Assembly (NCBI GenBank): GCA_032358165.1 | Contig: JAALGY010000021.1 | Location: 1,736,001-1,800,000 of the forward strand | From: Diplosphaera chodatii | Taxonomy: Eukaryota > Chlorophyta > Trebouxiophyceae > Prasiolales > Stichococcaceae | Reading direction: 5' to 3' | DNA length: 64,000 nt | Shown: positions 1 to 11,600 of the stretch, piece after piece | Numbering within the stretch: position 1 is the first letter of the stretch | How the letters are laid out: the number at the start of each line of letters is the position of its first letter | Translations under genes and position numbers: made by a program | Notes under the pieces: model-generated | Seen by the model: the letters and a program-made list of their open reading frames with translations, nothing else | What the model was told of the DNA's origin: nothing | Databases searched by the model: none

Positions 1-804
1 CGCCTACGCCACCAATACTTGCATCCTGCCACTGTGGCCAGACGAAGCTGGAAGCGGCAGCGGGCCCGCAGGAGATCTATGCGTGTCACTGTCGCTCCTG
101 CCAGCAGCTTACTGGCAGCCCCTATGCCTGGAACTGCTTTTTTGAGCCGCACAAGGTGCAGTACTCTGTGGTTGCTGCCGAGTGCATTGTCTGCCCTGAT
201 GCCCCCTGGTGTACCCAGCACTAACATGCAGCTTTCAGACCGGCAACTCATTTCAGCAAAGGACCGTCTCTGAATGTCATGCGCAGCTGCGGGTAGCGGC
301 GGGCGAGGCACAGCTGCGCGCCTTCCGCAAGGACGGCTCCCGGCGGGAGACCTTCCGCTGCGGCCGCTGCCTGGACCGCATGGTCCGGCATCTAGAGGAC
401 GATGACGGCAACCTGCTCCGAAAGGTGGGTGCAGCTGTCAGCCCTGTAGCGATGAGTGGTGACAGCCCTTGACCTCATCGAGATTCCATGGCGCCCACTG
501 TGCAGCATGCAGTGTCCATTTGCGTGGCATTGTATGTGATAATCCGCAGGTCCGTTCTGGGGACGCTGGTGACGCCCTGTGTTGGGCAGCAAGCAGATTC
601 AAAGCGTGAACCCCGTTGGCATTGCAATGCGCACCACGATCAGATGCACGACGGTAGTAGGCGCTGCCTGTGCAGGTGCTGCCCATCGGCATGGTGGACA
701 AGGCGCGTGGCCCGGCAGACCCAGCATGGCAGCCGCGATACCATATCTGGTACGGCCAGAGGGCCTTCAACATGCCTGACGGCCTGCCAAAGTGGTGCGG
801 CCAA
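1..804 (+). CDS. GFA/CENP-V zinc-domain protein, 5'-truncated by window edge
   Basis: Three exons can be read: about 3-155, 287-424 and 676-804, all joining in phase 0 with GTG donors and CAG acceptors. The product shows the zinc-ligand pattern of the GFA/CENP-V fold (glutathione-dependent formaldehyde-activating enzyme family): CHCG, then CHCRSC followed by the typical TGSPYAWNC segment, then FRCGRC, and a late YHIWYGQRAF block before DGLPKW that matches the usual C-terminal end of the domain. The family binds structural zinc; some bacterial members act on S-hydroxymethyl-glutathione, but most eukaryotic members have no proven reaction, so no substrate is assigned. The start lies left of the window. 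The donor-like GTGATT at 805 means a short last exon may follow; no clear one was found. Family call is firm, the 3' end is not. Confidence 0.75.
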
Positions 805-1306
805 GTGATTGGTGTCCTTGAATGTCTCAACTTTGCAGCAGTGTGTACATTATGCTACAATGCCGTGCTGCTGTGGTCATATCAGGGTGGCAGCTGCAAC
901 AGCAAGTGTTCTGTGTGCAACGCAGGAGTGAGACGAAGGACAGTTCAGAGATGCTGCATGACTAGGGTGTGGAGCGGCTGGCAGGCGGCATGTTGGCAGC
1001 AGCAACACGATAATGAGCGATACCGTTCTGCACGTGCTGATTGCATGATTGTGGCGATATTGCATCATCCCTGCTGCCTAGCTGATATGGCCAGGTTTGC
1101 CAATGTCACATGACTGCCACCGACCGGACTGTCACACAGGTCTGCAGATTGATCCTTGGACCGTCGACTTGTGTCTCCATACAATCCCCATATGTGCCAG
1201 GTTGACAACCTGCAGGTCCATGCTCATCATAACTCCGACACACTCTATGCCCTGCCCATGTCCTACTCAACTCCCTCCCAGAGCCGTGATATATACTGTA
1301 GTCAGC
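805..1306. other. Gap between GFA gene and PARP-like gene
   Basis: About 500 bases with no convincing exon. It should hold the 3' end of the GFA-type gene and the promoter and 5' UTR of the PARP-like gene. A TATATA-like run lies near 1290, only about 15 bases before the next start codon, so it is more likely leader than a core promoter. Confidence 0.4.
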
Positions 1307-2940
1307 ATGGGATCGTGCTGCAGCAGTCCCCTAGCTGCATGCACCTACGATGACAACGAACGTGCAGCAGAGATCCAAGGCAGTGATGCACCTTTCCCTC
1401 GGGAGACCACACCGCCTCGTGTGCCGACAGCAGAAACACATGGCATTGAGCCAGCTGCAACCACTAGTCTTTCGGTAGAGCTGGCACCAGCACCAATGCC
1501 GCCAAATAATCTGGCAACGGATACAACACCGATACCGGTGCCACCGCCTGGGACAGACGGCCTGCCCCCTTTCTGGACCAGGACCGGCGGTTCCAATATC
1601 ACTGATGTTGTTGAAGGCGAAGTCGAGATCTATACCAGGCCACCTGGCAGCTACCAAGGTCCGTCAGCGACTTGGTATCTCGATCGACCTGGCTTGTCAT
1701 ACTGTCAGTAGCAGCTTTCATGTGCAGTGCTGGCAGTTTGACAGTCTCGTCGTCTACCTATCTAGCTATATCAGCAGTAAAATTGGAATATGATTTTGGC
1801 AGGTATTGCGGTACTGTTGGTTGCTGCATCGACTGCTGCTGCAGGGTAGGTGCGACTGGTGCACCCAAGGGTCCATTGCTCCATTCGCTGTACACTGACA
1901 CCATGCTGACTTTTGTATCAAGTCAGTCAAGGCAGTAATATTTGCGGAGGAAGGATTTTCGGCGATTGACCTGCAGGCAGCTGTGGGACAGGGAGCTGCG
2001 GCTCGTGATGGAGCGCTTTGGCAAGGCGGCGCTGGCCGGCCACGTCCGTCAAGCCTGGAACCCCGACGTCACAAGAATCACCCGCATCCAGCGCAGCAGC
2101 CTGTACCGCAGCTTCACCGCGGCCTGCGGTGAAGCCTGGCGCTGACCTCTGGCTCACCATGTGGCTGTTGCTCGTCGTCGTGATAACTACCAGCAGAGGC
2201 AGCATGTCCTTTCCACTGGGTGGCATGTGCAGCAGTCATCATGTGTGGATGTGCGGTCCACGCAGGGGCCGGCAGCAATGGTCACAGCGAACTGAACGAG
2301 GAGACACTGCTTCTGGGTGGGCCGCCCGTCAGGTGGGGTGCCTATTCGGACTGCACCCTAGTCACATGTGCAAGGCGGGCATGTGGCCTGCTCATCATGT
2401 TTGCGGTCATGCTTGCACACATGAGAGAATGAGAGCGCAGCGCAAAGGGGTTATGTGGAGTGCAGTCACTTACAGGTCCATCATTCCGCAGGCAAGTGTT
2501 CCACGCCACCAGCCGTGCTGCTGCGGATGCCATCTGCCTCGAGGGCTTTGATGTTGCCAAGTCGCGCTGGGGCCAGCGCGCCACATGGTTTGCGGTGGAC
2601 GCCCCCAGCAGCCACAGGAATTATCAGGTGCATGCTGCTGCACTGATGCTTGTGTGCACTGCAGTACAGCCACTGAAGCATGCTGTGTCATTTCCCAACA
2701 GATGGCCTGCACGCACCCTGTCTTTTGAGCGTCACCACGGGCTTGCCGTCAACTGCACGATTTGGATGGCAACTGCAGGAAGTGCACGACGATACGGAAG
2801 GAAGCTATGAGATGCTCCTGGCAGTGGTGCCGCAGTGGCTGGGAGTCAGTCCTACCAGGGTGGCAGCAGGCACAACAACGGTGCTCACCCATGACAACTC
2901 CCACTCGTACCCTGCCTGGCGTGTCTCATTCACAATGTAG
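1307..2940 (+). CDS. PARP-like ADP-ribosyltransferase with dual-acylation N-terminus
   Basis: The start at 1307 is chosen because it gives MGSCCSS, a Gly2 N-myristoylation site with adjacent cysteines for palmitoylation, so the protein is predicted to sit on a membrane. A Pro/Thr-rich linker follows. An exon at about 1977-2128 carries RITRIQRSSLYRSF, matching the PARP segment I..I.RIQN..L...Y. An exon ending at 2627 carries VFHATSRAAADAICLEGFD then ATWFAVDAPSSHRNY, the donor-loop region with the first triad His. The last exon, about 2780-2940, ends THDNSHSYPAWRVSF, matching the final PARP strand before a TAG stop. The usual second-triad Tyr (GIYFA) is Trp here and no Glu is visible in the last strand, so mono-ADP-ribosylation or loss of activity is possible (inference). 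Exon borders around 1674/1977 and 2128/2495, and a tiny exon near 2701, are uncertain. Confidence 0.7.
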
Positions 2941-3542
2941 TGGTCGTGGTTTCATGCACCTATGCATGTACGCCAGGCGACGGCTTGACTGCTGAGGCAC
3001 CAAAGCGATGCAAGCTGAGACGCATGGACTGCATCAATCACAACAGACAAAATAAATGCAGACGACAATGTGATGCGTTCTCGCTAGCAGTCATGCGTCA
3101 TGATGACATGCCTCGCCCGGCTGCAGTCATCTTGCCACTGTCCTGTCACAGCAAAACAGCATCTGGCTGCGACCCTGTCAAACAGAATGTTGCATCCCGC
3201 TGGCACGCAGTGGTATGATGCTGATGCAAAGGATGGTTCAGACACAATGAGACACTCGTGAGACTCTCACGCTGCGTCCGGTTTGACCCCGCAGACTGCA
3301 GCACTGCACGCTGTTTCCGGGTCTGAGAGCTGGCCACCCTGTGGTAACAGTGTCACTGGCAGATTGCAGGTGCACATCCGCATAGATCTTGTGCAGCAGC
3401 TGGAGGCACCTAGGAGCACCATATATTGACTGCTGCTTGCGCTCAGTGGTTCACAGCTGCGTTGGAAGTTCTTTGCCAAAAGGCGGGAAAGACTGCTCTC
3501 AGTCACGTCACGTGAAATGTTCGACCAATGACGCGCAGCGCG
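2941..3542. other. Intergenic region between PARP-like and CCDC13-like genes
   Basis: Six hundred bases with only short, unconvincing open frames on both strands. It presumably contains the PARP-like 3' UTR and the CCDC13-like promoter. Nothing distinctive is seen. Confidence 0.5.
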
Positions 3543-6500
3543 ATGGCACGGCTGCACAGTGCGGCAGAGCTCTCAGCTGAGCTGAGTTCCAGCCAGCAGG
3601 AGGTCGCGGACCTCAGGTGACTGAGGAGAAGGAATCACAACCTGCATCTAGCGAGCCTGCTGACTGTCCGCTCGATGCAGTGCTCGGGCGACCGCTGGCT
3701 GTAATGACATCAAATCACAGTTTGATAACGTGAGGGACCGTGACGATGTATATTGACGGTGTGTGCTGCAGGAATGCTTTGGAGGCAGCCGCGGCGGTGC
3801 ACCTTCGCGATGTCGCACTGCTGCACGACCTGGGGCCCAAGCCCGTGAGTGGCTGTGTCGATGAGTGAATCCAAAAGCTCGTGAATCTAAAAGCTCGGCT
3901 CCACTGCTGACTGCTGCCAACAGCGCGCATTCATGACCGCGAGATCAGCTGCATGGTGCATTGCATCGCTCGCATCCCCAGCAGTGCATCCTGGGACATG
4001 GTCATGAGCAGTCGCACCTTGTTGGAAACGATCGTGGACCTAGACGTGGATTCTACACGTCTTGAGCACCCGTTGCTGGTGACCAAGCGCATCACTCACC
4101 TGCAGAAGGCCGGCGAGCCTGCGGCCGGGACACTACGCCCCGGCTATGCCAGCAGCATCCCGCCCGCTGACAAGCTGGGATTCGTGGCTGCGCCACCGGC
4201 ATACAGCGGGCTCGCGGCAGAGCAGCTATGTGGGACCCTACCCTTCCCGTCAGACGAGGCAATGTGCTGCGACCCGTCTACCAACGAGACCCAGGTGTCT
4301 CACATGGCTCTCAAGCAAGGAACAAAATTGCCGTGTTGCATGAGCTGTTCAGTTGCTGTTAGAAGGAAGCTGCCGCTGGTCAGCAGAAGACTCTGTGAAG
4401 GTTGGCAATGCAGAGCAATAGAAGTGGATGCCGCCTCTCAGCATTGTGCGATCTGTTCCGTGCGTACGCAGGGCGACAGCAGTGAGGACACTGCTGCAGG
4501 CACTGAGGCGGACCGCACAGCATGTGCTGGAGCTGAAAGCCCAGGGGCGGAGGTGCCTGGCGGCCAGGCCCGAACCGCCTGGAGCATCAGGCCCCTCGCG
4601 GGTGTCAGAGGCGGCACAGCAGCCAAGTGCCGGGACGGCGGCAGCGGTGGCGGGGTCAGTGCTGCTGACAGCGCAGCAGCGGCGGAGCTGGGCTGGAAGG
4701 AGAAGTACCTTGCGCTGTTCACCCGCACCCTTCAGCTTGAGTTCAAGGTGTGCAAAGCAGTCCTAGGCACTGCCCAGCTCGACTCACCAGGCATCAGCCC
4801 AGCGCACCACGTTTAGCTTCGAAGGTTCGAATGGGCTAGCTTGGCTGCTGCATGGGTGGTAGCGCATTGCCATGGGCATAGCGCAGGCGGCCAGATCCAC
4901 CTGGTGAGGCAACGGTCAGCATGCACATTTTGAGCTGGGATGTGCGTTCATGTACCCAGGCAACAGCATGGCGCACTGAGCATGGGCGCATGCTGCGGGC
5001 GCTGCGCTCTGAGGTCGGGGGCGACGCCGACATCGAGGCGGTCCTGGCGGCATCCGGCGGCGACGTGAACCCAGCTGCGGCGCCCTGGCACGGCCGGGCC
5101 GCGACCATTAGGCTGCTGCAGGAGCGGCTGCGGGCCGCTCAGGCAGCCGCCGGCCAGGTCTGCAGGGGTTTGCATTCCTTGCATGTCCTTAGCTGCACGT
5201 TCATAAGCCTGCAGTCAGATGCTCATAGCTGCAAGTGTGGAAATGTTAGCGCTGCTCTTTGTACCGCCACCAACATGGTAACAGACTGTGACAGTGAGTG
5301 CAGGTGCTGGCTTCCCCACCCAGCAGCCCGTCAACCACCACAGCGCGCCTGGCTCGAAGGACGCTGACAACGCCATCGGCAGCGGAGACGCGCCGCGCCG
5401 AGGTGCAGAGTACCAGTCGCATGCTGCACGGTGTTGGCTGCTGTGACGTATAGACCTAGATGTCGTGGGTGCTGGTTGCTGTTCCGTATGGCCACACTGT
5501 GATGGCAGGAGTACGCAGCGCTTTGATGAACTCTTGACTGCTGAGCATACGTGTGCGTCCACACAGGCTGAGGCGCTAAAGGCGGAGCTCTCGGCAGCAA
5601 GGGATGCTGCGGCCGAGGCGCGTGCTGCAGCACAGAAGGCCGCCACCCGCCGCACCATCCTCGAGGAGGAGGTGACCAGTCTTGTTGTGTGTTACCCTGC
5701 TGTTCCCTACTCTGTTCCCTAATCAAAGATATATCACATAGAATACCCCTTGAGGTCAAACGCGCCGCCGTGACGCTTCATGCTGCACACCCTGAGATCT
5801 GAGGCTGCGACTCCAGGTGAAAGGGATGCGCAGCCACCTGGAGGTGCTGCTGCGCAAGGCGGGCAACGACGACCGGCTGATCGCGGCGCTGCAGGCGGCG
5901 CTCAGGCGGCAGCCCTGCAGCAGCAGCGGCGGTCCTGCCGCCGCCGAAGACCCTGGCACAACAGTGCTGGGCAGCGACAGCAGCAGCGGGAGGCGCCAGC
6001 CGGCAGATGTGCTGCGGCTGTCCAGCATCGGCAGCGCTGGGGAGGGTGCAGCGGAGGCGGGAGTCAGCAATCCGGCGAAGCTTTCTCTGGCAGGAACAAA
6101 GGCCACGCCTGCAGCTGAGCCTGCGGAAGCACTTGCAGCTTTTGCGGGGGCCATCGCAGCAGAGGAAGAGGCCAGCAGGTCGAGCCGAGGTGCAGCGGCA
6201 GTGACAGAGTCCGAGCATGCAGCTCAGCCTGTTGGGTCAGCTGTGCTGCTGGCAGAGGCTCCCCTGGCAGCCAGTCTCAGCGAGACAGACACTGCTGTAC
6301 CAGCAGACGCCGCTGTACGACTGATCGCCGACTCAGCTAGCACCAACACTGCACAGCTAGACGATGCACGGTTGTCAGCAGACTGGCCGCATGCTGCAGC
6401 TGCAGCACACGAGCTTGTCAAGCTGGATGCAGCAGCGGCGGCGGGTGCCACTCCAGCTGCAGCATCTCAGCTGGACGATGCAGCAGCATGTGGGCAAGGT

Positions 6501-8159
6501 GCTTCAGCCACCCTTCCTAGTGATGCAAGGCAGGATGCGGCATGTGCACAGCAGCCACTTGAGGGTGGGCAGCCACCCGGCATGGGTCAGCCAGCTACCA
6601 CAGAAGTGCCATTGTATCACCAGGGCGCTGGTGCCCCTACGCATGCAGATGGCGGATGCGGCAGCTTGGTCCCCAATGAGGCTGGGCTGGAGGGACTGCC
6701 AGCTGAGCAAACTGCAGCATCAGCAGTGTATATAGGCAGCAGCCTGCAGCAACCGGACACACGGCTGGCCGCTTGCGGGACGACCGATCCCGTTGTTCAT
6801 GCCAATGCTGAGCTGGCTGAAGACGGACATGCAGATGTGGAGGATGCTGCCACACGCCCAGCCCAAGCCCCGGCCAGTGCGCAGGGCCACCCTGCGGCCA
6901 CAGCAGCAGCAGGGGACATGGCCGCAGACACGGTTACTGACGCGGGTGCACATGTCCCAGCACGTGTAGACGACATGCAGCATCCGCATCAACTTCAGGC
7001 ATCGGAAGCGGCACTTGCTCCTGAGGAGCCAGAAGAAGCAGAGGCTGCAGAGGTTGCAGTGGACTCGCCGGTACAGGTCTTTCACAGCACCGCAGCAGCA
7101 GGCACTGCCCCAGATCTGCAGGAAGGCACAGCACGGCACAGTGGCACCAGCCTGCTGTTGGCTCCAATTGCCTTGCACCGATTATCTGGTGGTGCAGCTG
7201 CTGATACTGGTGCTGTGGATGAAGATGAGAATGTGTACAGCCACAAATCAGGCTCTGAGCTGCAGCCGGCAGCTGCTGATGCTGAGGTTGATGAGCAGCC
7301 AGGGCCGTCAGCAGACGAAGATCCAGAGGAAAGGCCGTCGACCGCTAGTGACAGTGGGAGCCAGGGGGTGTTTGTGGCGGCCATGGCAGCGGCCTTTGGT
7401 GAGCCGAGCATCGTCAGGGATCAGGATTCAGACTGGACACTAGGCAGGAGTGTAGGTGCTGATGATGCCGCACTGGCTTCGGTTCATGATCCCGTTGCGG
7501 ATGATGATGATGATGTCGGCAGCCTGCTGCTGCTAGAAGATGCTGCTGCCACTGCTGCCGCAGCTGGCGCTTCAACGGCGTTCGCAGCAGCGGCACAGGC
7601 CGCGGCGGCAGCCGCAGCTGCAGCAGCTGCAGATGCTGTAGATTCACTTGTCGGTGGCCCAGACACGGTGGATCTGTCAGCAGGTGCAGCATCTGCAGGC
7701 GAGTCGTCAGATGCAGCAGCTGTGCTGCTGGAGACCTCACCACAGCCGCCTGGTGGTCTGCCAGTTGACGAAAGCATGGTGAGCTGGTGCATTTGTAATA
7801 GCTTTTGCACCGAGCTGTACTTTCATATCTGATATGTCGCGGAAAGCATGGCGCCTTTGGCGCACTGATGTTGTACTGTACCCATCGCTTTGCAGCAGGC
7901 CGATGGCTGGCTGGCAGCAACGCAAGCCAATGGCCCGGCTGCACTACAAGGTGTACATGAGGAACAGTGGTCAGATCTCCAGGGAGGTGATGCTGCTGCG
8001 GTGACCAGCGAGGACATCACAGCTCCGGCACAGCAGATCGCAGTGGTCATCGACGCTGACGCGGCAGCAGACGGCATGCCACCAGCTGATACACTGGCGG
8101 ACGCCTCAGCTGAAGGGCCGGAGGCAGCAGCATCAGGCGGCACGGCCGGCAGCACGTGA
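3543..8159 (+). CDS. CCDC13-like coiled-coil protein with long Ala-rich tail
   Basis: Readable exons: 3543-3616, 3772-3844, an exon ending at 4747, 4960-5157, 5304-5402, 5567-5671, 5817-7778 and 7896-8159. The exons from 4960 onward all join in phase 0. The first exon encodes a heptad-like helix (MARLHSAAELSAELSSSQQ). Exon 4960-5157 has an EVGGD segment followed by PWHGRAATIRLLQERL, and 5567 onward gives TRRTILEEE-VKGMRSHLEVLL with AGNDDRLIAAL. These recall the WRGRAQQI and K.HDDELI segments I associate with CCDC13, a cilium/centriolar-satellite protein of animals and flagellates (from memory, not aligned). The last 740 or so residues are Ala/Glu/Asp-rich, probably disordered, with an Ala run and an Asp run near 7500-7640. 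Exons between 3845 and 4747 are unresolved because the open frame shifts. The role is inferred only: a structural protein, possibly linked to basal bodies or microtubules. Confidence 0.55.
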
Positions 8160-8618
8160 GTGGCTGCCGGCAACAGCGGAAGCGTTGAGGAATGATACAC
8201 ACGTTTCTGCCGGTGGGTTTGATCAGGCAGAGGATGAGCATTAGACGGCTGTAAAGGATGTAGCTGGTGCAGAGCCGTAGCTGAGGCTAGGCAGCCAGGA
8301 TGTACTGCGTGCTGCGTAACAATGCGAACAATGCGAAAGCCTCCTGACGTGAACATACTCGTATCCGCAACTTTCCCATGAAACATATATGCTGCTTTGC
8401 ATGTTGACCTTTGTCGATCTTGCTGCAACAGCACGAGATGTTTGTTTGCTACATGGTTTCCTTCCACACAATCCGACCTTCAACAAAATGGCATAGCATC
8501 CACCCTGACCCGATGCTGCTCTTCGATGCAGCAGCCCTGCAGCCCTGCCTCAAACTGCATACCAATGCCTAGCTGTTTGATCCGCCTCAACCCTCTTGCA
8601 GCACCGGCCGCCAGGCTC
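8160..8618. other. Convergent intergenic region
   Basis: This stretch lies between the stop of the plus-strand CCDC13-like gene and the stop of the minus-strand helical-repeat gene, so it should contain two facing 3' UTRs. No gene or strong hairpin was seen. Confidence 0.5.
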
Positions 8619-11600
8619 TCACTGCCAGATGCTGGGCTCCTCCTTTGGCTCCAGGGTGGGCACGGTGGCGGCAGCAATGACCACTTGAGTGGGCACGCAG
8701 CGCCGCACCACCTCGGCGTAGGGCTCCAGCACTGCCGCGGGCTGGTCCACCAGCTGCAGCCAGGCCAGGCGCTCCAGCTGCACCCGGTCTCTGGCGCCCT
8801 GCACATACCGTTGACAGCACCTTGAACAACAACATTGTCAGCATTGACTGAACATCCTCTAGCAGACAAACCTTCGCAGCAAAGCACGTCTCCAACAGCT
8901 GCCTGCCGACGACATATCTCCACATGCGAAGGAGTACCGAAGCTGCATGCCCCCGTGTCAGTTTGAGACTCACAAGCTCAACGGCGACGCTATCAACCTC
9001 GGCTGAGGCGCCGTGGCGCTGTTCCGCAGGCGGCAGTCCGTCTGTCAGGAAGCGCCGCAGCAGCAGCCGCGCCTGCTGCACCTCCACAGACTGCGCGCGC
9101 TTAGGCCCTGCCTGCTTGCAGCTGAATCAGTCAATGTTCTGCAATGGCGCCATAATCAAACGTCGCCCCCTGTGGCACACGCGCACGTGCAGGCAGCCAC
9201 AGATGTCATACTGCCGATTGCTGAAAGGGCACAAGTGCCCGGTGCACCTGGGACTGCGAGCGGGGCACGGCAACGAGCGCCGCGTCGAACAGCGACCGCC
9301 ACACTTTGGGCGTCAGCGCCGCCAGCAGTGCAGCAATCGGAAGCTGCCCCAGCATCTGCCACGCCGTCTGGCGGACCGCCTCATCCCTGCCGCAGTGGCC
9401 AAATCCAAAGTCAGTGCAGTCATGCCGTCGTACTCGGTGCGGGCCAGCAACTGTTACCCGCCAAAAGGCATGCAGCAGTGAGTGACAAGCATACGCAGCA
9501 CGGCATTGTGTGGTGCTGACATGATCCGCTGCGACCCTGATCCGAAGTGCTCAACAGCATCGCACTTGTCGCGGCACTTGAGCGCCAGCACAGCCGTCAC
9601 AGCCCGCTCCTGCTCCGACCCCGCCGCCAGCTCCACGGTCGCCAGCGTTGCCATCGCAGCCCACCGCACCTGTGAGTGAGCCACTCTTCGGCACTTTAAT
9701 AGCTTACAAGCATCACTTTTATGCTAGGCAGCGTAGCAAGTGACGACAGCGGTATGTTTTGCATATGATGTTATCACTGCAAAGGCGCCACGGGACTGTG
9801 CAGCACAATTCGTCAGCAGGCGTCACATGTACGAGGTGCCTGTCGTTGTACCCGCAGTGAGGAGTCCCGGGCGAGGGAGGCCGCCAGGTTGTGCACTGCC
9901 GTCGGCCGCCACAGCTGCGGGGCAGTCTGCTCGCTAGCGCCTGGGCGCGCTGCCCGCCTGGCCATGCCTGCCATGACTGCGGGCCACCAATGCTAAACAT
10001 GACCTCTCATCCCTGAAGCAGCTGCGCGCAGGACAGGTGTATGCAGACGGCGAAGCATGCATATTGCATGAGGAATCAAACGAACATGGCACATTGATAG
10101 GCAGAAAATGGCTACCACAGCAAAGGTCCATATTTTGAAGTCAATGAACAGAAATGTTACACCTTCGGCTGCCTCCACTCGCGCGTCGATGCCCTGATCT
10201 GCGTCTGGCGTCAGCGCCCCAGACAGCGCCTCCAGCGCGGGCGCAGGGTGCTTCCGGTACAGCGCCGCAAACAGCTGCAGCGCCTGGCGCTCCCCTGCGT
10301 GTGAGGTGCCGACGGGCACCGGTGGCGAGCATGACCACAAAGACACGCTCAATATGTTTCTTGGGAGGTGCTGGAGTTCCTCGATAGCCGCACTGGGGCA
10401 GTGGCAGCCAGCAGCACATGTAGGCTGTATATCACACTGCTGCAGAATAACAGCATTGCAGCTCGCTGGGGCAACTACATTCACCGTGCTTGGCTTCGCT
10501 GGTGCGGGGCAGTGCCAGCAGGGTTGCCAGCACAGCTGCAATGTCCTCCGGCTGTGCAACTGCATTCGTCACCTGCAGAGGTGAAGCAGCCAGTCACCTC
10601 GTCAACACAAGCAGCAAAAAGATATCAGAACCAAGGGGTTGCCAACAGACATGATGCCAGGTGCAAGTGTCTGCGGGTGCAGGCGTACCTGCGAGACCGA
10701 GTCATCATGCGCAGCTCGGGGCATGGTGGCCAGGGTGCTGTCCAGCACAGCGGCAGCTGCAGCGCCCCAGACGTCAGGCTCCAGCCGCCGCCAGTGCGCC
10801 AGAAACTGCAGCAGACGTTTGCAGTCGTGCCTTTCCGTGCAGCTCAAAGCCAGTGGCATGCTTGCAGGCAGCGCAGGGCGTGTTGCATCCTGCAGTATGC
10901 ACCCAGCGGCGCTCTGCTCGTGGCGCCCAGGAATCTGAGGTTTGTTGCCGTCGTGCGAACACTGTGGACACATGGTCGAAAGTCATTTGCACCTCGTATG
11001 CGCGGCGTGGCACAGATGCACAAAGCATCGCGCCAATGTCCATGCCGTCTGCCTTGCTGTCGCCAGCAGGCGTGTGGGCCTCCAGGCTACCACCACCCTG
11101 CAGCACACCATCTGACGAGATACCACACTGCAGACGCCTCACACAGCTGTGTGCAGACCAAATGAATGTTCGAGCAGGCAATGCAATACTAGAGCAATAC
11201 ATTGCGGACCTGCAGGATGGCCATGACTGTTTCGAAGGCATTCTGCAGGAAGGCGGTGGCAGGACCTGTGCCGCGTGCACGGCCCGCAGCGGCCTCCGCC
11301 ATCTCAAAGGCCCAATAGGCTCCTGCATTCCCCCGTGCATCGAGGCCCTGTGCCAGCAGCAGCACACGTTGGCGCCGTGCAACATCACGAGGCAACAGCA
11401 AGGTTCTGCGCAGGTCGGCGGGCAGACAACAGCGTCTGCGGACTCTGCCAAACAGCCTGTGTCTTTATGGCATTTACTGATCCCCACATCAAAAGACAGC
11501 TTTAATGCATTCTGTGCCCCTCCAGCAGCATGCCTGTACTGCAGTACACGCTGCAACAGGGCTGAAACCTAGGCGCGCCCTACACCTGCTCAACCGCGAG

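Noticed and set aside
4816..4835. GGTTCGAA, a possible tRNA T-loop
   Set aside because: No acceptor stem, anticodon arm or A-box could be fitted around it.
7414..7944. 176-codon minus-strand ORF rich in Gln, Leu and His
   Set aside because: It is the antisense shadow of the GC-rich Ala/Gln tail of the CCDC13-like gene; composition is that expected from reversed GCN/CAG codons.
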